12,187 nt of DNA, taken from NCBI GenBank assembly GCA_903868655.1, contig CAIPWG010000393.1:1-12187 (forward strand). Reading direction: 5' to 3'. The translations under genes and the position numbers were made by a program. This DNA comes from an uncultured Sphingomonadales bacterium. Lineage in GTDB: Bacteria > Pseudomonadota > Alphaproteobacteria > Sphingomonadales > Sphingomonadaceae. Shown here piece by piece: positions 5,967 through 12,187 of the stretch. The notes beneath the pieces were generated by a model, which worked only from the letters and a program-made list of their open reading frames with translations, was not told where the DNA came from and searched no databases. Every line of letters begins with the position of its first letter. The stretch's first letter is position 1.

Positions 5967-7838
5967 ATGATCAGAACCTTTTTGGCCGCCATGACCCGCA
6001 TCCTGCTGATCCTGCTGGCGTGGGCCCTGACATCCATTGCCGCCCATGCCGCAACGAATTGTTATGTCGCAACCGGCCAGGGCACGACTGGGCCGGCGGA
6101 CTGGCAATCGTATTGCTGGATTGACTTTACCAGTTACAACACCGCCACCGCATCGTCGGCGGGCGGGCAGAATTTCAGCCTGACACTGCAGGACGGCACC
6201 GTGCTGTCGTTTAATCTGCAAACCAGTGGCGTTGCGCTGACCCCGATTGCCAGTCCATCGTGGACTGGCGCAGCGATCGGCAATACCGCCATGCTGGGCA
6301 TTGCCGGCTCGCCGACGCTTTATGCCACCAATGCCGGCAACTCGACTGTCACGATATCGGCAATCAAGCTGACCCCGCCATCGGGCGCCAGTGGCGTGAC
6401 CAATTACATGATGGTGCTGGCCGATGGCGAATCGACCAACACCGGCGAAACGCTGGGCTTCACCACCAACGGCGGGGTGTGGCAGACGCTGGATCAGGCG
6501 GGGCCGATATCGGGCAACCTCTACCCGGCGTTGAGCGGCACCGGCACCACCACGGTGACAGAAACCGGTAACTCCACCAACAACGTCGGCGCCTATATCT
6601 TAGGCAGCAGCAAACCGACCCAGATCACTGCAACCCTTGGCTCCGGGGGGTTGCAGGGCTTCATGCTGGCCGTGCGGTTTGCTTCGATCCGCCTGACCAT
6701 GCAAGTGGCCGATGCGCGCGTGAACAGCGCTGATCAGTTCGCCTATGCGATTGTGGCGACGAACAATTCGGCCACGCTGGCATCGGGAACGTCAAGCGGC
6801 ACCGGATTTGGCCCGTTCACAACTGCCGGGGTGTCGGCAGCGGCGTCAGTACCGCTAACTCTCACAGAAACGATCGCCTCGGGCAGCGCCAGCACTCTGG
6901 CCGATTACCAGACCTCTTTGACCTGCACCAACAGCACTACCGGGTCGGCAACGACCCTCCCCAATGGCGCGGTCACCACCAGCTATGCTCTGGGCAATCT
7001 TGCCTATGGCGACGCGCTGTTGTGCACTTTTACAGAGACGCCCTTTCCGCACATCCTGCTGCAAAAGGCCCTGGGTTCGGGAGGGCGGCAGTACAACACC
7101 GACCAGTTCACCATGAATGTCGCGCAAGGCAGCACAACCGTTGCCACCACCACCACCACCGGCACCGGCAGTACGCTGGCCGCATCGGCAACCCCGATGA
7201 AGCTGGTGGCCGCCAGCACTGCCTATACTTTGTCCGAAACGCCCGCGGGCACCACCGCCACCAACCAGTATACGTCCGCGCTCGGCTGCACCAATGCCTA
7301 CACCGGATCGGCGACCAAATTGCCGAGCTCTCCGGGTGGCAGCGTCACCCCGGCAATGGGCGATGTGCTGACTTGCACGATCACCAATACCAAGGTCGCT
7401 GCCAACGCCTCGCTGACGATCGACAAGACGTCAGCAGTCCTGTCAGATCCGATCAATGGCACCACCAACGCCAAATCCATTCCCGGCGCGGTGCTCGTCT
7501 ACACGCTGACCGTAGCCAATACCGGTCCTGCGACAGTCACCAGAAATTCGGTGTTCATCGTCGACACGCTGCCTACGCAAATCAGCGTTGGTACTGCATC
7601 CAACCCCACGTTCACGCAAGGGTCGACGTCGAGCGGACTGTCCTTCACGACCGCAGCCAATATCGCCTATTCCAATTCCCCCACCGCACCCACGACATTT
7701 GCCGCCTGCACCTACAAGCCGGCTGCATCGTATGACCCTGCCGTGCGGTTCATCTGCATCAACCCATCGGGCACCTTCGCCGGATCAACCGGAACACCGC
7801 CATCGTTCCAGATCAGTTATCAGGCGCAAATCAACTAA
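5967..7838 (+). CDS. Secreted CshA-like / prealbumin-like repeat / DUF11 surface protein
   Basis: Exported 623-residue protein, rich in Ser, Thr, Gly and Ala and poor in charged residues, as in adhesins. It has a signal peptide (1-28, hydrophobic ILLILLAWALTSIA) with likely cleavage at AHA/AT. Residues 29-240 resemble the CshA non-repeat domain (YCWIDFTSYN, then FSLTLQDGTVLSFNLQ). Residues 241-358 and 363-475 are two prealbumin/CnaB-like repeats. Residues 480-623 form a DUF11 domain (LTIDKTS, VYTLTVANTGPATV). Cysteines come in pairs: 32/50, 320/353, 441/470, 581/597. There is no membrane anchor, LPXTG or known C-terminal secretion signal. The start is ATG at 5967, with a second possible start at 5991; neither has a strong ribosome site. 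Its stop codon overlaps that of the giant gene on the other strand. Surface role is inferred. Confidence 0.8.
   Translation: MIRTFLAAMTRILLILLAWALTSIAAHAATNCYVATGQGTTGPADWQSYCWIDFTSYNTATASSAGGQNFSLTLQDGTVLSFNLQTSGVALTPIASPSWTGAAIGNTAMLGIAGSPTLYATNAGNSTVTISAIKLTPPSGASGVTNYMMVLADGESTNTGETLGFTTNGGVWQTLDQAGPISGNLYPALSGTGTTTVTETGNSTNNVGAYILGSSKPTQITATLGSGGLQGFMLAVRFASIRLTMQVADARVNSADQFAYAIVATNNSATLASGTSSGTGFGPFTTAGVSAAASVPLTLTETIASGSASTLADYQTSLTCTNSTTGSATTLPNGAVTTSYALGNLAYGDALLCTFTETPFPHILLQKALGSGGRQYNTDQFTMNVAQGSTTVATTTTTGTGSTLAASATPMKLVAASTAYTLSETPAGTTATNQYTSALGCTNAYTGSATKLPSSPGGSVTPAMGDVLTCTITNTKVAANASLTIDKTSAVLSDPINGTTNAKSIPGAVLVYTLTVANTGPATVTRNSVFIVDTLPTQISVGTASNPTFTQGSTSSGLSFTTAANIAYSNSPTAPTTFAACTYKPAASYDPAVRFICINPSGTFAGSTGTPPSFQISYQAQIN
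6687..7391 (+). repeat. Two tandem CnaB/prealbumin-like domain repeats in the surface protein
   Basis: Protein residues 241-358 and 363-475 align by eye: SLTCTNSTTGSATTLP with ALGCTNAYTGSATKLP, LTLTETIASG with YTLSETPAGT, and LLCTFTETP with LTCTITNTK. Both copies keep two cysteines about 30 residues apart. The underlying DNA is also visibly related (tgcaccaa followed by accgg.tcggc in both), so duplication within the gene is likely. Confidence 0.6.
7146..7160 (+). repeat. (ACC)5 triplet run inside the surface-protein gene
   Basis: Five tandem ACC codons encode Thr394-Thr398 in the linker-like part of the second prealbumin-like repeat. Slippage would change length but not the frame. Confidence 0.6.
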
Positions 7839-10800
7839 CGCGCGCGGCCGTCCAGCCCCAGGAACGCAAACGTCGAAGTATCAAGCTTCAGGCGCAATAC
7901 GGCATAGATCCCTTGCGTTGTGCTGCGACTGGCCGAAAAATCCTGATCGCGAAATCCAGAGATATTGTAGCCCACATTCAACAGGACGTTCCTGGCGGGG
8001 ACAAAGCCAATGCTGGGCCCCACGGCAAAACTCGATGTCCCATCGGAAGGAGCGGTTTCCACGGTCACGCTGCCGCCGATCTCGACTTTGCTGCCAAGGC
8101 CGATATGCGCATCACCCCCGGCCAACAATGTTGTGCCTGACAGATTGACACCATCATAGGCGTCAAAATTGTGGCGTATCGCCAAAAACACGCTGAATTC
8201 GCTGCGCTGGGTCAGCTCATCATCACCATTGCGCCCCTGCGGGCTCCAGTCACCCGAAAAACTGGCGATGAAACGACGCGCATGCTGATTGCCGAGTGTC
8301 AGCGCGGTATCGCCAGCCGTGCCGGCGACACCGCCGATACCGCTGGCCGAATATATCGCCGTGTTGGCACCCGAGGTAACCGTGGTCACGCTTGACGAGG
8401 TTGCCGCAGTCAAGGCGTCGGCGCGATATTCAACTTTGCCCAGCAGCGCGACTCTTGACGACGCGGGTCGGCTGGCGAACGCGACCGAGCTGTCGAACAC
8501 CGCCGAACTGCTGCCATCGGTCCCATTGGCTGCTGTCACGGTCAGACCCGCGCCCAGCACCTGACCATCACCCAGTTGGCGGATCAGGCCAGCGGTCAGG
8601 CCGTGGCGGTCGGCGAATTCACCAGCGCGCCATTCGCCGCGCACTGTCGCCGACCACAGGCTCTGTCTCCAACCAGCGCCCAAGGTCACGGCGGTGAAAT
8701 TCTCGGTCAGCGTGCCGCTGCCATTCAATTGCCCGCCATTGACCACCGGCTGCGCCAGATTGAGGATCTGCGCCGTATTAAATCCGCTGAGCACTTTGTT
8801 GGCATCGACCGAGGCATCGAATTTCAATTGCTTGGTCAGGCTGAGCGACTGGGTCAATCCAAACGCGGCAAAGCTGCGCGCGCCATATTCGGCAACGGTC
8901 TGATCCCCGGTTGATCCGCTCAGCTTGGCGCCGCCCCATGGCTGCATTTCGAAACCGACCCGTGCGGTGCGCGTATTCAACGTTTGCCCTTGCGCCACGT
9001 CATAACTGGCCACCAGCTTCACTGTCGACGTCAGGGCATAGCGCGCGGTCAGGCTGTTGTTCGCGGGCAAATCGATTGACCCTGCCGGGCCGATGGCGTG
9101 GCTGACCGTAGCATCAATCTGCAGCTGGTCGTGGGCAAACTTTCGCGAAACCCCGGCTTCGACCACGGTTGATGTGCCGTTGATCGGGCCGCTGCTGGTG
9201 GTGGCGCGGGAAATGGTGGTGCCAGCGGCCGTTGTGGTGGCCGTGGTGGTCGTCGTGTCGACACTGGCCAATTGATCGGAAATCGCACTGATCCCGACGT
9301 GAAAGTCGCTTTTGCCAACTTTGTATTGCGCTTTCACCTGCAAGGCCTTGCGGGTCGAAGCATCGCGCAAGCTGTTTTCCATCCACATGCTGCTGACCAG
9401 TGCAAACTGCCTGGTCACATGCAATTTCGCATCCACGCCATATTTGCGCCAGCCGAGTTCGGCATTGCCAGTATCGCCCAGTCCATAAGCCTGGTCAGCC
9501 GAACGTGCATATGCCAAGACGTCGACCATCACACCATGGTGCTCGGCTTGGATCTGCCATGCCTGCGACGTGGCACTGCCCGCACGGCTCGCCCCTGCTT
9601 CGGCGCGCAAAGTCGTCGTCGCGTTCAGCTCGACTTTGGCATCGAAGGCGCCAAGATTGGTGCGAGCGGTCAGATTGTTGGTGTTCGATCCAACATCGCT
9701 GACTGCCGTCACGCCAATTTTCACGTGGCCGCCCTTTGCACTCCATTCGACCCGGCCGCCACCGACCAAGGCATTGGCGGCAGCGCCCAGCGCAGGATCA
9801 ACATCGAAATCGATCAGGATGAATTGCGGGTCCAGTCCCGCATCATGGCTCAAAATCGGCTGTTTGAACGTGATCGTCCCCGACAGCACATCAATGTCAT
9901 AATCAACAAACCGGGTCAGTGTGGCCGTTGAAACGATCGTGTCCGACCGAAACCGGTCGCGCACCTGGATTGTCACGGTTTCGCTGTTGGCAGCCATGGC
10001 CACCGTGCCAAGACTGTATGGACCGGTGACACCCCCACCCTGAATTTCAAGATGGCGGTGGGTTGTTGCGGTTTTCGCACCAAACCCACGCAGATGCAGG
10101 TTCCCCAAGCTGGCTTCGGCGTTCACCCCGGTCAGCGCCCGCTGATACCGCGCCAGCTGGGTCTGCGAAAGCCCGGTCTGAAAATCGCCGAACATCGCAT
10201 AAAAGCCTTTGGCCTCGATCCGGACGTAGAGCTTCGAGCGGCTTGCCGCATCAAACCGACGGTTCGATCCATCGGCAAAGACGGTGTAATAGCTGTTGGG
10301 GTTGATTGCGCCGGTCAACGTCTGGTCAGCTGACTGCTTGGCGCTGTCATAGGCTACGGTCAGCAGATATTTGCCCAGGACCCGACCCTTGGCGTAAAAC
10401 GCGGTACGGGCATGGGTGCCCAAATCGGTTTCGAATGTACCTGTCCGCTCCATCCGGTCAGCGATGGTCTGCGATCCCAACGCACCTTCAGCCAGACCGA
10501 CCAAAGTCCACGGCAGATCGCCGGGCACGACCCAGCTTTCGATTGTCTGGCGCCGCTTTGGCCCGCCTTCATCAAACGTGAAATCGAAACGGACTGCGCC
10601 ACTCACCATGGTCGGCGCCAGCTCGACATACGCCATGCCATCGTCGCCATCGACCGTCCAATGCGGTGTCGCCCGGCCCTGCCCGGCCAGTGCGCGCTGC
10701 TGCAAGGCATTGATCACTTCGGCGCTTTCATACGGCGTCGAAATGCTGATCTCGCCCACCATGCCGCGATGCACGGGGTGGCCGTCGCGGTCGAGTATCC

Positions 10801-12187
10801 GCAAGGCAACGACAGGTTTGGTGCTGGCGTCGGCAATCAGGTGCGTTTGTTCGGGCACCAGTTGGGCTTGCGCTGCGACATTGGTGAATGAGGCATCGCG
10901 GGACAGTGTCGTCGCCACCGATCCATCGCGGTTGCGCACCACGGCCTGAAAATGCGTGACGTTGCCTTCCAACGGAATGCCGCTCCAGACCGACACGGCG
11001 TAACTGTGATCGGCAGAAACTTTGGTGCTGTCAAACGCGACATGCGCGACCGGCTGACCATTGGCGTTCAGTTCAACTTTTTGCCCGGCACGATGGCGTA
11101 TCACCACTCGGATCGAAGGCGAACGCGGGTTGTGATCAGCTGCCGGAAACAGAAATTCGGTCGGGCCATCGCCCTTGGCCAGCCAGTCGATGTCTGCGCC
11201 CGCTGCCTGCTTGTCGGTCAAACCGTGCGCCGCTGTCTTGGGTTCGCCGTCGATGGCGGGCGCAGGTACTGCGCCATGCGGGACGATCGCGTTGAAATCC
11301 GCGACCACCAGCATGCCGCCCCGGCCCGAGACAAAGCGTGAAACCGCGCTGCCGGCGGAGCGGGTCGAGCGCGCACAATCGACAAATTCACTGCCTTTGG
11401 GAAGCGTCGTCGGTGCCACTTGCGCGACGTGGTCACCGGGCACCACACTATCGAAATGGTACCGGCCATCCTTGTCAGTTACCGCATAGCTGCCGTCTTC
11501 AAGCATCACGCGCACACCTGCGATACCCGTGTGCGGGGCATCCGCAGCGCAGCCGCCATCGGTAATCTGACCCAGGACCGTCATGCGATTGGTCAGCATA
11601 TCAGCCACGATCTGCACCACCGCATGGCTCGATGCCGACAGGCCCAGCGCGTCCGTCACCGTCGCCGTATTGGGTGCCTGTCCCGGCGCGGCATTGTGTT
11701 GAACCGTAGCGGCATATGTAATCACGTGCTTGGCAGCCGCCGCCATCGTCCCCAGATTGACCGTCATGGTCCGGCCATCGGGCGCAAACCGGGTTTGCGA
11801 TGCCGCAACAGCTCCATCAATCCGCACCGATTGCGGGCGAATACGCAACTGATTGGCGGGAATATCGACAACGGAGACACCGCGCTTGATGCCGGCTCCC
11901 GGGTTGCCAACCGTCACGGTATAGAACACCACGTCGCCTTCTTGCGCAGTGGCACGACTGGCCGCCTTGGCGATCGTGGCGGCTACACCCGGCTTGTCCA
12001 TGGGAACATCAATGCGCACGGCTTCGTCACCCGTAACGACAAATGCTGCGCCGAAACTGCCTGCGCTGATCTGAACCGGCGAACCATCGGGCCGCAGAAT
12101 ACCGGCAAGGTTTTGAGCCGACACCACCGAAGGCGCAGTATAAGGCGCGGTTGGCCGGATGTTCAGCCGGTATTGTCCGGGCGCGAC
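7835..12187 (-). CDS. Giant DUF11-domain outer-membrane beta-barrel protein (5' end outside window)
   Basis: The frame is open to the right edge, and the residues there (PGQYRLNIRPTAPYTAPS) read as genuine protein, so the GTG at 12127 is not the start and the N terminus is missing. The visible 1450 residues, counted from the edge, contain the end of an Ig-like module (1-57), a DUF11 domain (about 58-190; DVVFYTVTVGNPGAGIKRGV), and an SdrD-B/carboxypeptidase-regulatory-like domain (about 202-265; GIAGVRVMLEDGSYAVTDKD then GRYHFDSVVPGDHVAQV). The stretch CARSTRSAGSAVSRFVSGRGG and further Ig-like modules with DWLAKGD and FLFPAADHNPRSP come next. From about 585 to the end are amphipathic strands of a large barrel (TAFYAKGRVLGKYLLTVAYD, FYAMFGDFQTGLSQTQLARY, FVDYDIDVLSGTITF). 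This order is known from uncharacterised sphingomonad/proteobacterial outer-membrane proteins. No TonB box or plug is visible. Likely roles are surface display, adhesion or export; none is proven. Confidence 0.85.
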   Translation of the reverse strand, partial: VAPGQYRLNIRPTAPYTAPSVVSAQNLAGILRPDGSPVQISAGSFGAAFVVTGDEAVRIDVPMDKPGVAATIAKAASRATAQEGDVVFYTVTVGNPGAGIKRGVSVVDIPANQLRIRPQSVRIDGAVAASQTRFAPDGRTMTVNLGTMAAAAKHVITYAATVQHNAAPGQAPNTATVTDALGLSASSHAVVQIVADMLTNRMTVLGQITDGGCAADAPHTGIAGVRVMLEDGSYAVTDKDGRYHFDSVVPGDHVAQVAPTTLPKGSEFVDCARSTRSAGSAVSRFVSGRGGMLVVADFNAIVPHGAVPAPAIDGEPKTAAHGLTDKQAAGADIDWLAKGDGPTEFLFPAADHNPRSPSIRVVIRHRAGQKVELNANGQPVAHVAFDSTKVSADHSYAVSVWSGIPLEGNVTHFQAVVRNRDGSVATTLSRDASFTNVAAQAQLVPEQTHLIADASTKPVVALRILDRDGHPVHRGMVGEISISTPYESAEVINALQQRALAGQGRATPHWTVDGDDGMAYVELAPTMVSGAVRFDFTFDEGGPKRRQTIESWVVPGDLPWTLVGLAEGALGSQTIADRMERTGTFETDLGTHARTAFYAKGRVLGKYLLTVAYDSAKQSADQTLTGAINPNSYYTVFADGSNRRFDAASRSKLYVRIEAKGFYAMFGDFQTGLSQTQLARYQRALTGVNAEASLGNLHLRGFGAKTATTHRHLEIQGGGVTGPYSLGTVAMAANSETVTIQVRDRFRSDTIVSTATLTRFVDYDIDVLSGTITFKQPILSHDAGLDPQFILIDFDVDPALGAAANALVGGGRVEWSAKGGHVKIGVTAVSDVGSNTNNLTARTNLGAFDAKVELNATTTLRAEAGASRAGSATSQAWQIQAEHHGVMVDVLAYARSADQAYGLGDTGNAELGWRKYGVDAKLHVTRQFALVSSMWMENSLRDASTRKALQVKAQYKVGKSDFHVGISAISDQLASVDTTTTTATTTAAGTTISRATTSSGPINGTSTVVEAGVSRKFAHDQLQIDATVSHAIGPAGSIDLPANNSLTARYALTSTVKLVASYDVAQGQTLNTRTARVGFEMQPWGGAKLSGSTGDQTVAEYGARSFAAFGLTQSLSLTKQLKFDASVDANKVLSGFNTAQILNLAQPVVNGGQLNGSGTLTENFTAVTLGAGWRQSLWSATVRGEWRAGEFADRHGLTAGLIRQLGDGQVLGAGLTVTAANGTDGSSSAVFDSSVAFASRPASSRVALLGKVEYRADALTAATSSSVTTVTSGANTAIYSASGIGGVAGTAGDTALTLGNQHARRFIASFSGDWSPQGRNGDDELTQRSEFSVFLAIRHNFDAYDGVNLSGTTLLAGGDAHIGLGSKVEIGGSVTVETAPSDGTSSFAVGPSIGFVPARNVLLNVGYNISGFRDQDFSASRSTTQGIYAVLRLKLDTSTFAFLGLDGRAR
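9186..9262 (-). repeat. Thr-rich low-complexity loop in the barrel
   Basis: ACC/ACG-rich coding sequence gives VDTTTTTATTTAAGTTISRA, then TTSSGPINGTST (about residues 975-1003 from the window edge), between two strand-like segments. It looks like a long extracellular loop. It resembles the Thr-rich linkers of the convergent surface protein. Confidence 0.5.

Noticed and set aside
7146..7160. (ACC)5 tract as a phase-variation switch
   Set aside because: The unit is three bases, so gain or loss of units keeps the frame; only linker length could vary.
9272..9931. 219-residue plus-strand open frame opposite the giant gene
   Set aside because: It is antisense to conserved barrel sequence, with no ribosome site or family motif.
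12125..12127. GTG as start of the giant gene
   Set aside because: The frame continues to the window edge with convincing protein sequence and no ribosome site lies before the GTG.
1..12187. tRNA, rRNA, CRISPR array, complete insertion sequence or attachment site
   Set aside because: I looked for these and found no clover-leaf-like tRNA, regular repeat-spacer pattern, transposase motif or terminal inverted repeats within the window.

Overview
The window is high-GC (by eye about 60%), densely coding Gram-negative DNA. A NodT-type outer-membrane efflux lipoprotein, an EmrA/EmrB-type pump, an AefR-like TetR regulator and a very large DUF11/beta-barrel protein together point to an alphaproteobacterium, most likely a sphingomonad (Novosphingobium/Sphingobium-like). 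This placement is inferred from protein style, not from a marker gene. I see no rRNA, tRNA, CRISPR array, complete insertion sequence or phage gene.

Left part (1-5012): a tripartite drug-efflux operon on the minus strand, in transcription order outer-membrane factor (3408-1975), HlyD/EmrA adaptor (1923-805), DHA2/EmrB permease (791-12). It is divergent from a tetR gene (3493-4155), which overlaps by 4 nt a gene for a YdbC/PdxI-like aldo-keto reductase (4152-5012). The 84-bp divergent control region holds two 20-bp near-identical direct repeats (16/20), one on each flank of a pair of overlapping face-to-face promoters. This is a layout expected for one regulator controlling both directions. 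The permease is broken: EmrB homology stops near residue 240, and the last ~80 bases of the window match no EmrB frame, so the pump may be inactive or the sequence may contain a junction.

Middle (5025-5966): a small soluble family-2 glycosyltransferase on the minus strand, convergent with the reductase, followed by a 213-bp intergenic region unusually rich in short inverted and direct repeats.

Right part (5967-12187): a secreted 623-residue Ser/Thr-rich protein with a CshA-like N-terminal domain, two prealbumin/CnaB-like repeats and a C-terminal DUF11 domain. It meets tail to tail, with overlapping stop codons, a giant minus-strand gene that runs off the right edge. The visible 1450 residues of that gene have a DUF11 domain, an SdrD-B/carboxypeptidase-regulatory-like domain, further Ig-like modules and a long C-terminal outer-membrane beta-barrel. 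These two, perhaps with the glycosyltransferase, could form a cell-surface system. That link rests on neighbourhood and shared domains only.
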